Positions 16,888 through 23,876 of a stretch of 64,000 nucleotides of DNA are shown one piece after another (positions within the stretch are counted from its first letter, which is position 1; the number at the start of each line of letters is the position of its first letter). The stretch is from Streptomyces sp. Ru62. Its GTDB lineage: Bacteria > Actinomycetota > Actinomycetes > Streptomycetales > Streptomycetaceae. The stretch lies in assembly GCF_002920615.1 (NCBI RefSeq), contig NZ_PQSU01000041.1, forward strand, positions 1-64,000, in the 5' to 3' direction. Under the pieces are notes generated by a model. The model ran no database searches and was not told the DNA's origin. It worked only from the letters and a program-made list of their open reading frames with translations. The position numbers were made by a program, and so were the translations under genes.

Positions 16888-18351
16888 ATGAACGATGTCT
16901 CCCGCGCTTACGACGTCATCGTCATCGGGGCCGGCCCGGCCGGTGAGAACGCTGCCGACCGCACCCGTGCCGCCGGGCTGAGCACAGTCATTGTCGAACA
17001 CGAACTGCTCGGCGGTGAGTGCTCGTTCTGGGCCTGCGAGCCCAGCAAGGCGCTGCTGCGGCCGGTGATCGCCCGGGCCGATGCCCGCCGCGTCCCCGGA
17101 TTCCGCCACGCGGCGGACGGGCCACTGGACGTTCCCGCGGTGCTCGCGCACCGTGACACGATGGCCGAGCACTGGAAGGACGATGACCAGGTCGACTGGC
17201 TGGACTCGGTCCACGTGGACCTGATCCGCGGTCACGGCCGGCTGACCGGCGAGAAGCGGGTGGCGGTGGAGACGCCCGAGGGCGAAACGGTCCGCCTCAC
17301 CGCCCGGCACGCCGTCGTCATCGCCACCGGCACCGGCGCGGCCCTCCCCGACCTGCCCGGACTCGACTCGGTACGTCCGTGGACCAGCCGTGAGGCGACG
17401 AGCTCCTCCGAGGTGCCCGGCCGGCTCCTGGTGGTGGGCGGAGGTGTCGTGGCCGTGGAGATGGCCACCGCCTGGCAGGCCCTCGGCTCGCAGGTGACCA
17501 TGCTGGTCCGCAGCGAGGCCGGGCTGCTCCCCCGGATGGAACCGTTCGCCGGTGAATCGGTGGCGCAGGGGCTGCGCGAGGCAGGGGTCGACGTTCGCCT
17601 CGGGGCCTCGGTGATCTCCGTGACGCGCCAGGAGCCCGCGGTCGGCGGGGTCGGGGTCGAGCTCAAGGACGGGACCGAGATGACCGCGGACGAGATCCTG
17701 TTCGCCATCGGCCGGACCCCGCAGACGGCGAAGCTCGGGCTGGAGACCGTAGGACTGACGCCCGGGGACTGGCTGAGGGTGGACGACACCTGCCGGGTGA
17801 CCGCCGTCCCCGACGGCTGGCTCTACGCCGTGGGTGACGTCAACCACCGCGCGTTGATGACTCACCAGGGCAAGTACCAGGCCCGGATCGCGGGCACCGT
17901 CATCGGCGCACGCGCGCGGGGCGACAGCCTCGACGAGACCAAGTGGGGTGCTCACACGACGACCGCGGACCTCCTGGCCGTTCCACAAGTCGTCTTCACG
18001 GACCCCGAGGTCGCGTCCGTGGGCCTCACCACACGCGAGGCCGCACGGGTCGGACGCCGGGTGGAGGTCGTGGACTACGACATCGGGCTGGTCGCGGGTG
18101 CGCGCCAGTACGCCGAGGGCTACCGGGGCAGAGCCCGCATGCTGCTCGACGAGGAGACGGGCGTCGTACTGGGCGTCACCTTCGTCGGCCCCGGCGTCGG
18201 AGAACTCCTGTACTCGGCGACCGTCGCGGTGACGGCCGAGGTGACCGTCGACAGGCTCTGGCACGCCGTGCCGGCCTTCCCGACGATCAGCGAGGTCTGG
18301 CTCAGGCTGCTCGAAACCCACCGCCACCGGGGCAGCGCGGAACCTTGCTGA
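16888..18351 (+). CDS. Pyridine-nucleotide disulfide oxidoreductase (mercuric-reductase/Lpd fold)
   Basis: The 487-residue FAD enzyme has the FAD Rossmann motif VIGAGPAGENAA (~12-23). The redox cysteines Cys45 and Cys50 lie in GGECSFWACEPSK. The NAD Rossmann motif is VVGGGVVAVEMA (~188-199) and the second FAD motif is YAVGDVN (~310). In active lipoamide or mercuric reductases the C-terminal dimer end reads HPT-x-SE; here it is FPTISE, so the active-site base is missing. The substrate is therefore not a classical dithiol. It may act as a soluble quinone or NADPH-dependent disulfide reductase. It is a single gene ended by a bidirectional hairpin. Confidence 0.88.
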   Translation: MNDVSRAYDVIVIGAGPAGENAADRTRAAGLSTVIVEHELLGGECSFWACEPSKALLRPVIARADARRVPGFRHAADGPLDVPAVLAHRDTMAEHWKDDDQVDWLDSVHVDLIRGHGRLTGEKRVAVETPEGETVRLTARHAVVIATGTGAALPDLPGLDSVRPWTSREATSSSEVPGRLLVVGGGVVAVEMATAWQALGSQVTMLVRSEAGLLPRMEPFAGESVAQGLREAGVDVRLGASVISVTRQEPAVGGVGVELKDGTEMTADEILFAIGRTPQTAKLGLETVGLTPGDWLRVDDTCRVTAVPDGWLYAVGDVNHRALMTHQGKYQARIAGTVIGARARGDSLDETKWGAHTTTADLLAVPQVVFTDPEVASVGLTTREAARVGRRVEVVDYDIGLVAGARQYAEGYRGRARMLLDEETGVVLGVTFVGPGVGELLYSATVAVTAEVTVDRLWHAVPAFPTISEVWLRLLETHRHRGSAEPC

Positions 18352-18416
18352 ACGCCTTCCCCGCCGTCCGCGCCGAGGCGGCCTCGGCCGACGCGCGGCT
18401 GGACGGACACGCAAAG

Positions 18417-18456
18417 CGGCCGCGGGGCGAGCCCTCGTGGGCTCACTCCGCGGCCG
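18417..18456. terminator. Bidirectional hairpin between the reductase and msrA
   Basis: CGGCCGCGG (18417-18425) pairs with CCGCGGCCG (18448-18456). An inner stem GAGCCC/GGGCTC sits inside. It lies between convergent genes and can serve both. Confidence 0.8.
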
Positions 18457-18494
18457 TACCGCGTGGGGGGCGGCTCACCGCCCTGTGGCGGCGA

Positions 18495-19010
18495 TCAGAC
18501 CTCCGCGCGCTTCGGCAGCCGCCAGTTCGGGCGCGGGAAGTGGCAGGTGTAGCCCTCCGGGTAGCGCTGGAGGTAGTCCTGGTGCTCCGGCTCGGCCTCC
18601 CAGAAGGGACCGGCCGGTACCACCTCGGTCACCACCGGCCCCGGCCACAGTCCCGACGCCTCGACATCGGCGATGGTGTCGAGCGCGACGCGCCGCTGCT
18701 CCTCGTCGAGGTAGAAGATGGCGGAACGGTAACTGGCCCCGATGTCGTTGCCCTGCCGGTTCTTCGTGGTCGGATCGTGGATCTGGAAGAAGTACTCCAG
18801 GATCGTGCGGTAGTCGGTGACGGCCGGATCGAAGACGATCTCGATCGACTCGGCGTGGTTCCCGTGCCTGCGGTAAGTGGGGTGGGGCAGGTCGTCGTCG
18901 CCGCTGTAACCGACCCGGGTACGGGTCACACCGGGGAGTTTGCGGATCAGTTCCTGCATGCCCCAGAAGCAGCCGCCGGCGAGCAGCGCCCTTTCCTCGA
19001 CGTCGGTCAT
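18495..19010 (-). CDS. msrA: Peptide-methionine (S)-S-oxide reductase MsrA
   Basis: The 171-residue protein carries the catalytic GGCFWG (Cys14). It also has the family blocks GYSGD, HAESIEIVFDP, DPTTKNRQGNDIGASYRSAIFY and TCHFPRP. It repairs oxidised methionine in proteins or as free amino acid. The family's resolving cysteines are often near the C-terminus, but none is present here. Thioredoxin may therefore reduce the enzyme directly. A purine-rich SD (GGGGAAGGG) precedes the ATG. The promoter contains the GTCACC-N9-GGTGAC site, so it is a predicted target of the CGNR regulator at 27486. Confidence 0.96.
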   Translation of the reverse strand: MTDVEERALLAGGCFWGMQELIRKLPGVTRTRVGYSGDDDLPHPTYRRHGNHAESIEIVFDPAVTDYRTILEYFFQIHDPTTKNRQGNDIGASYRSAIFYLDEEQRRVALDTIADVEASGLWPGPVVTEVVPAGPFWEAEPEHQDYLQRYPEGYTCHFPRPNWRLPKRAEV

Positions 19011-19059
19011 CAGTTCTCACCCTTCCCCTCCCCCGGCGACCGGAGGAGATACAGGCCCT

Positions 19060-19097
19060 ACTATGACGCACATTTCGTCACCTGTCAAGCAGGTGAC
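19060..19097 (-). promoter_or_regulatory. msrA promoter with CGNR-type operator (site A)
   Basis: GTCACC (19077-19082), nine bases, then GGTGAC (19092-19097). Read on the minus strand, TTGACA lies inside the site and CATAGT (19060-19065) is 17 bp downstream. A bound protein would block the -35 box. Confidence 0.75.
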
Positions 19098-19143
19098 GAT
19101 TCGGCTGCACGCCCGACGGCCGGTACGGCACACCTCTCACTTC

Positions 19144-19181
19144 GTAACCCGTTTGACTGGTGACTCTGAGCGTGAGACAGT
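19144..19181 (+). promoter_or_regulatory. Promoter of the Tat hydrolase with CGNR-type operator (site B)
   Basis: GTAACC (19144-19149), nine bases, GGTGAC (19159-19164). TTGACT (19153-19158) sits at the same place in the site as the -35 box of site A, and GACAGT is 17 bp downstream. Confidence 0.7.
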
Positions 19182-19269
19182 CACCTCGCCCCGCTCCCGG
19201 CGGCCGCCTCGCAGCGGGAGTTCCCCAGCGGAGACCGCCACGCCGCGAACCACCACCACGGAGGCTCAC

Positions 19270-20319
19270 ATGATCAGCAGGCGCACCTTCAACAAGGCCG
19301 TAGGACTGGGAACAGGCGCGGCCGCCGTCTCGCTGACCGGCATGCCGAGCGCCTCCGCCGCCCCGCGTCCCACCCCCGCGCCGACCGTCCCGGAGGTGAC
19401 CCCCGGCACCCACACCTCGTTCACCAGGCTGAAGCAGGTCAGGGCCGGCGTCCTGAACGTCGGGTACGCCGAGGCGGGTCCCGCGCACGGCCCGGTCGTC
19501 ATCTGTCTGCACGGCTGGCCCTACGACATCCACAGCTTCGTCGACGTCGCCCCGCTGCTGGCAGCGCAGGGGTACCGGGTGGTCGTCCCGTATCTCCGCG
19601 GCCACGGCACGACGGCCTTCCTGTCCTCCCGCACGGTCCGCAACGCGCAGCAGTCGGCGGTCGCCCTGGACATCATCGCCCTGATGGACGCCCTCAAGAT
19701 CGAGCAGGCCCTCCTCGCCGGCTTCGACTGGGGCTCGCGCACCGCCGACATCGTCGCGGCCCTGTGGCCCGAACGCGTCAAGGGGCTGGTGTCGGTGAGC
19801 GGGTACCTCGTCACCGACGTCGAGGCCCAGAAGAAGCCGCTGCCTCCCGCGGCCGAACACACCTGGTGGTACCAGTACTACTTCTCCACCGAGCGGGGCC
19901 GCCTCGCCATGGAGGACGAGCAGAACCGGCACGACCTGTGCCGTCTCGTCTGGCAGACGGTCTCCCCGACCTGGCAGTTCGACGACGCCACCTTCGAACG
20001 CACCGCCAAAGCGTTCCAGAACCCCGACTACGCGGCCATCGTGATCCACAACTACCGCTGGCGGCTCGGCCTCGCCGACGGAGAACGGCGCTACGACCGC
20101 TATGAGCGCCTCCTCGCCACGCGACCCGTGATCGAGGTGCCCACCATCACCCTCGACGCCGAGCGCGACCCGTTCACGCCTCCCGGCAACGGCGCTTCGT
20201 ACCGCGACCGCTTCACCGGCGCCTACGAGCACCGCACGCTGAACGGCATCGGCCACAACCTGCCACAGGAGGCGCCCTCCGCCTTCGCCCAGGCCGTCGT
20301 GGACGTCGACCACTTCTGA
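19270..20319 (+). CDS. Tat-exported epoxide-hydrolase-like alpha/beta hydrolase
   Basis: The 349-residue protein starts with a twin-arginine signal (SRRTFNKAVGLG) and a cleavage site near SASAA. The core has HGWP (81-84, oxyanion hole) and the nucleophile elbow GFDWGS with Asp153, which replaces the serine of esterases. The acid is likely in LDAERDP and the His is in GIGHNLPQE. Tyr/Trp-rich TWWYQYYF fits the lid of epoxide hydrolases. It probably opens epoxides or removes halogen outside the cell. It is divergent from msrA and shares its operator type, which suggests one stress signal controls both. Confidence 0.9.
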   Translation: MISRRTFNKAVGLGTGAAAVSLTGMPSASAAPRPTPAPTVPEVTPGTHTSFTRLKQVRAGVLNVGYAEAGPAHGPVVICLHGWPYDIHSFVDVAPLLAAQGYRVVVPYLRGHGTTAFLSSRTVRNAQQSAVALDIIALMDALKIEQALLAGFDWGSRTADIVAALWPERVKGLVSVSGYLVTDVEAQKKPLPPAAEHTWWYQYYFSTERGRLAMEDEQNRHDLCRLVWQTVSPTWQFDDATFERTAKAFQNPDYAAIVIHNYRWRLGLADGERRYDRYERLLATRPVIEVPTITLDAERDPFTPPGNGASYRDRFTGAYEHRTLNGIGHNLPQEAPSAFAQAVVDVDHF

Positions 20320-20367
20320 GAGCCCCTGCTGCCGGGGCGTCGATTCGATGCATCCGGCGGCAGGCGA

Positions 20368-20414
20368 GGAGCGGTCGTCCGAGCACACCCCCCGAGTGCG
20401 AGGACGGCCGCTCC
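20368..20414. terminator. Bidirectional terminator hairpin
   Basis: GGAGCGGTCGTCC (20368-20380) pairs with GGACGGCCGCTCC (20402-20414) with one G-T pair. It lies between the convergent Tat hydrolase and SnoaL-like genes. Confidence 0.7.
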
Positions 20415-20488
20415 GTCGTGTCGCGGCCCCCTCCTCCGCCACCGGACATCCGGCCGCAGCCGCGGCAGCGGACCCGGCGCGGACCGCG

Positions 20489-20860
20489 TCAGCCGAGCTT
20501 GGTCACCTGGTAGTGGGAGATGGACCAGCGGTCGGCCACCCGCTTGAGCACGACGCTGAGAGTGACGTGGATGGCGGGCCGGTCGGTGAAGCCGAAGTCG
20601 ACGTCGAGATACCCGAGCAGGACATCGTCCGCGAGGCTCCGCGTCTCCAGCACCCGGTACTCGGCCGTCAGCCCGATCGGCTGGGAGTCGTAGTACGTGA
20701 AGACTCCCTGCCGGCCGACGCTGTAGGGATGGAGCCCCTGGAAGATGGCGTCCTCGGTGAAGAGTGCCGCGACCTTCTCCGGCTCGTGCGCGTCGACCGC
20801 GGTCTTCCACTGGTCCACGACGCCACGCAGGACGGCTTCTTGTGCTGCTGTGCCGCTCAT
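20489..20860 (-). CDS. SnoaL-like (NTF2-fold) protein
   Basis: The 123-residue protein has an NTF2-like cone fold: WKTAVDAHEPEKVAALFTEDAIFQG at the start and a final strand DRWSISHYQVTKLG. Such proteins are small hydrolases, isomerases or ligand-binding partners. I used the second ATG at 20860, 7-8 bases after AGAGGAG. It is the last gene of an operon read from the promoter at 21950 (WrbA-like, then MIase-like, then this). The context suggests processing of an aromatic or quinone compound. Confidence 0.82.
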   Translation of the reverse strand: MSGTAAQEAVLRGVVDQWKTAVDAHEPEKVAALFTEDAIFQGLHPYSVGRQGVFTYYDSQPIGLTAEYRVLETRSLADDVLLGYLDVDFGFTDRPAIHVTLSVVLKRVADRWSISHYQVTKLG

Positions 20861-20921
20861 CGGCATTCTCCTCTTGCTGGAGGGGCGGGAGGGGCGGGCC
20901 ATGGGTCCGCACCCCTGTGGG

Positions 20922-21224
20922 TCAGGCGGTGGGGCCGGTGGCGCCCGGGTCGTTCGGGTGCGGCTGCAGGGCGGTGATCTCGGCGGTCATCCACGGCCAC
21001 AGGGGCAGCGTGCCGAGCACGTTCTCACGCAGGTCGGCCTCGTCGTCCGCGCGCCACACCCCGATGCTGCGCAGCTCACCCACCGGGCGCCACAGCCGGA
21101 ACAGGTGTCCGGTGCCGGCCAGTTCCCCGGCCCGGACGGATTCGGCGGCGCGTCGCCGGTCGGCCTCGGCGGGCTCGGTGCCCTCGGGCACGGTCGTGGT
21201 GAGCACGACCAGGAACTCCTTCAT
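20922..21224 (-). CDS. Muconolactone delta-isomerase-like protein
   Basis: The 100-residue ferredoxin-like protein begins MKEFLVVLTTTVPEGT and has HLFRLWRPVGELRSIGVWRA and LPLWPWM. These match muconolactone isomerase (MIase) family members in length and pattern. In classical catabolism the enzyme moves a double bond in muconolactone, but no other beta-ketoadipate genes are here. It more likely acts on a related lactone or in stress response. It lies 30 bases after the WrbA-like gene and 61 before the SnoaL-like gene. Confidence 0.85.
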   Translation of the reverse strand: MKEFLVVLTTTVPEGTEPAEADRRRAAESVRAGELAGTGHLFRLWRPVGELRSIGVWRADDEADLRENVLGTLPLWPWMTAEITALQPHPNDPGATGPTA

Positions 21225-21254
21225 CGTCGTTCGTCCTCTCTCGTCCGCGGGGGA

Positions 21255-21866
21255 TCAGGCGGCGGCCTTGAGGGCGGTGGCGACCTTCACGACCCGCTCA
21301 GCCTGGATGCCGGCGGCGAGACGCGTGACCTCACCGACGGGCTTGGTGCCCTGTCCGTCGGCGTGCGAGGTGCCGTAGGGGTTGCCGTCGACGAACTTCT
21401 GCGGGTCGGTGAAGCCCGGCGTGACCGCGATGCCGCCGAAGTGGTGGACGGAGTTGTACAGCGCGAGCAGCGTGGATTCATGGCCGGCGTGGTCCGTGGC
21501 GGTGGAGACGAAGCCGCTGTAGACCTTGTTCGCGAGCTTGCCCTCGGCCCAGAGGCCGCCGAGCGTGTCGATGAACTGCTTCAGCTGCGAGGAGACGTTG
21601 CCGAAGCGGGTCGGCGTGCCGAAGAGGACGGCGTCGGCCCACTCGATGTCCGCCGGGGTGGCCTCGGGGATGTCGGCGATGGCCGCGTGGTGGGCGGCCC
21701 AGGCCGGGTTGGAGTCGATGGCGGCCCGGGGGGCCAGTTCGGCGACCTTGAGGAGACGGACCTCGGCACCCGCCTTGACACCGGCGTCGTGCAGCTCCTT
21801 GGCGATCTGCGTGATCGTGCCGGTGGACGAGTAGAAGACGATGGCGAGCTTGATCGGAGTGGACAC
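21255..21866 (-). CDS. NAD(P)H:quinone oxidoreductase, WrbA-type flavodoxin-like
   Basis: The 203-residue protein has the FMN phosphate-binding loop YSSTGTITQIA (~13-23). It also has WADAVLFGTPTRFGNVSSQLKQFID, the WrbA signature, and HFGGIAVTPGF. It carries out two-electron reduction of quinones, avoiding semiquinones. The start is a GTG at 21866 with GGAG seven bases upstream. It is first in the three-gene operon. Its promoter carries a TAGACGACCGGTCTA operator, so a TetR protein of the window is its likely repressor. Confidence 0.93.
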   Translation of the reverse strand: MSTPIKLAIVFYSSTGTITQIAKELHDAGVKAGAEVRLLKVAELAPRAAIDSNPAWAAHHAAIADIPEATPADIEWADAVLFGTPTRFGNVSSQLKQFIDTLGGLWAEGKLANKVYSGFVSTATDHAGHESTLLALYNSVHHFGGIAVTPGFTDPQKFVDGNPYGTSHADGQGTKPVGEVTRLAAGIQAERVVKVATALKAAA

Positions 21867-21921
21867 GGGATTTCTCCATCTCGGGGGGACTGCGCCGACC
21901 TCTTGAGTCGACCGGTCACCT

Positions 21922-21950
21922 AAGCTAGACGACCGGTCTACTTGCGTCAA
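21922..21950 (-). promoter_or_regulatory. Operon promoter with TAGACGACCGGTCTA operator
   Basis: On the minus strand TTGACG (21945-21950), a 17-bp spacer and TAGCTT (21922-21927). The spacer contains AGACCGGTCGTCT, identical to the site at 26494. A second partial copy (GTCGACCGGTCACC, 21907-21920) covers the transcription start. Confidence 0.75.
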
Positions 21951-22048
21951 ACGGCGGCAACGGCCGGGCGGAGCTCCCGCGCCGGTCACATGTAGGCCCC
22001 GCTCGACAGGTGTGAGCGTGCGCGAGACGCTGACACCCGACACCTCCG

Positions 22049-22109
22049 CATGTGCACCCGGTCGTGGGTAGCATGCGCATCACCACCCATGACGAGGGAG
22101 TGAACGGTT
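22049..22109 (+). promoter_or_regulatory. Upstream region conserved with 7562-7619
   Basis: CATGTG (22049-22054), TAGCATGCGCA (22069-22079), CATG and GGGAGTGAA repeat the arrangement upstream of the gene at 7620. TAGCAT is the likely -10. Confidence 0.55.
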
Positions 22110-22610
22110 GTGACCAGCCAGTCAACCGCCACCCTCCGGTCGCGGTACGTCGAACAGGCCGCGTCGGATCTGGAGGAGAACCGCCGACGACAGCAGGAGC
22201 TGGTCCAGAGCATCAAGATGCTGAAGCGGGAGGAAGCCCTCCTCGCCGACATCCTGGCGCTCGCCGAGCGGCACGTGGGCGACGTCGGCGAACCGTCGGC
22301 CCTCCCCGGGCAGGCGCAGGAGGAACCCGCGGTCCGGCCGGCCGTGCCGGCCAGGGGCCGGCACGGCGCGCGGAGGAGGAAGGCGAGGGGGAGGTCGCGG
22401 CAGCCGCTGCTCTCGGACATCCTGCTGGACCTGCTCCGCGCGCAGGACCAGCCACGTCCGGCGAAGGAACTGAGGGACGAACTCCTCGCCGAGCACCCGG
22501 ACCGGACCCCGACCCCGCAGGTCGTGCGCAACACGCTGGAATCGCTCGTGGCCAAGGGACACGTCCGCCGTCACAAGAACGAGCGATCGGTGACGTACGC
22601 CGTCGCCTGA
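22110..22610 (+). CDS. Coiled-coil/winged-helix DNA-binding protein (paralogue 2)
   Basis: The 166-residue protein is a paralogue of 7620-8177. It has a coiled coil (~12-50, EENRRRQQELVQSIKMLKREE), a basic linker (GRHGARRRKARGRSRQP) and a C-terminal winged helix (RPAKELRDELLAEHPDR, TPQVVRNTLESLVAKG). The linker is the only poorly conserved part. GTG start after GGGAG, as in the paralogue. No named family is known to me. The conserved wing suggests sequence-specific binding, perhaps to the repeated upstream elements. Confidence 0.75.
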   Translation: MTSQSTATLRSRYVEQAASDLEENRRRQQELVQSIKMLKREEALLADILALAERHVGDVGEPSALPGQAQEEPAVRPAVPARGRHGARRRKARGRSRQPLLSDILLDLLRAQDQPRPAKELRDELLAEHPDRTPTPQVVRNTLESLVAKGHVRRHKNERSVTYAVA

Positions 22611-22667
22611 AGGGACGAGGCGTCAGGGCCCGCGCGAGCGACGCCAGTCGGTCCGAGGGGCGCTGCA

Positions 22668-22707
22668 TCACTGGTCCGGATCACTGGTTCGGGCACTTTG
22701 ATATCGT
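22668..22707 (+). promoter_or_regulatory. Direct repeat TCACTGGTYCGG and leaderless promoter
   Basis: TCACTGGTCCGG (22668-22679) and TCACTGGTTCGG (22681-22692) are 13 bp apart. TATCGT (22702-22707) is 7 bases from the ATG of the TetR gene, so a leaderless transcript is likely. The repeats are a probable autoregulatory site. Confidence 0.55.
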
Positions 22708-22713
22708 CGCGTC

Positions 22714-23466
22714 ATGACTGCTCCGGACACGGTCGACGGGGACACCTCGACGGTGACGCTGCGCCGCAAGATCGTCCTCGCCGCTGCCGACGTGCTGGAG
22801 AAGGGGGGCCTGGACGCCGTGTCCACACGGGCCGTCGCGGCGCGGGCCGGCGTGTTCCCGCCGACGATCTTCCGGCTCTTCGGGGACAAGCGCGGTCTGC
22901 TGGAGGCGGTGGGCGAGTACGGTTTCGAGACCTACCTGCTCGCCGAGAGCCGCCTGCCCAGGAGCGACGACCCGGTCCAGGACCTGCGCCGCGCCTGGGA
23001 CCTGCACATCGGCTTCGGAATGCGGCAACCGGGCTTCTACCTGCTGGTGTTCGGGCGGTCCCGACCCGGACACCTGTCGCGTGCCGGCCGGAAGGCCGTC
23101 GCGGAGCTGCAGCACATGATGACCCGCGTGGCGGCGGCCGGACGGCTGCGCATGAGTGTGGAACGCGCGGCGGCCGTGATGCACGCCGCGGGCGTGGGCG
23201 TGGTCTCGACGATCATCAATGCCCCGCCGGAGTCGTGGGACCTGGAGGCCGTCGACACGACGCGCGACATCGTCTTCGCCGCCGTCACCACTCCCCCCGC
23301 GGCCGATCCGGGGCACGGCGGAGCGGGGGGCGGCACGGCCGGTCCGGCCATGGCCCTGCGCGCCGCGCTGGCACGGGAGAACACCTCTGCTCTGCGGGCC
23401 GCGGAGAAGGCCCTGCTGCTGGACTGGCTCAACCGCCTGGCCGACGAGAAGCCGGTAAGCGCCTGA
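22714..23466 (+). CDS. TetR/AcrR-family transcriptional regulator
   Basis: The protein has 250 residues, longer than most TetR proteins. The HTH is at ~25-65 (VSTRAVAARAGVFPPTIFRLFGDK). The C-terminal domain includes MRQPGFYLLVFGRSRPGHLS, and then a glycine-rich insert GHGGAGGGTAG before the last two helices. No clear target is linked. The gene is followed by 410 bases without genes and then the orphan helicase. Confidence 0.9.
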   Translation: MTAPDTVDGDTSTVTLRRKIVLAAADVLEKGGLDAVSTRAVAARAGVFPPTIFRLFGDKRGLLEAVGEYGFETYLLAESRLPRSDDPVQDLRRAWDLHIGFGMRQPGFYLLVFGRSRPGHLSRAGRKAVAELQHMMTRVAAAGRLRMSVERAAAVMHAAGVGVVSTIINAPPESWDLEAVDTTRDIVFAAVTTPPAADPGHGGAGGGTAGPAMALRAALARENTSALRAAEKALLLDWLNRLADEKPVSA

Positions 23467-23876
23467 GGAAGGTCCCCGGGCTCGCGGGCGTACGGCCAGG
23501 GGACCGGACGCGGTTGCCAGGAGGGCGGCGCCGGGCGAGAAGACCTCCTTCACCAGCGGAATCCCGGTCCTCTCCCGTCACTCCCCCGGCCAGGCGCCGC
23601 CCGGCATCGGGCCCGTGGTCGCTTCAGTCGCTGTCCGGCGGGCCGGACGCATCCGACCTGCTGATTTCGGTGGCATGTGCTGCACCCCGTCCGGGTCCGT
23701 ATTCGCTAGGCTGTGCCCATAGTTCAGTCGCTTCAGTCGCTGATTGGGGGGCGAATGCCTGCGGACCCGCAGCCTTCGTGCAGTCGCTCGCGGCGCCCCC
23801 GCACCGGATCACGCATCGTTCGTGTGTGTCTCGCCACCGGTGGCATGCGGACGTGGTACGCGGGTGGAGGGTGTCC
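23467..23876. other. Intergenic region with TTCAGTCGC repeats before the helicase gene
   Basis: There is no supported gene. TTCAGTCGCT occurs at 23623-23632, and twice in near-tandem at 23723-23732 and 23732-23741; CAGTCGCT occurs again at 23781-23788. TAGGCT at 23707-23712 could be a -10 box, giving a leader of ~160 bases. Such iterated short repeats upstream of a replication helicase could be remnants of an origin or regulatory site. Confidence 0.5.
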
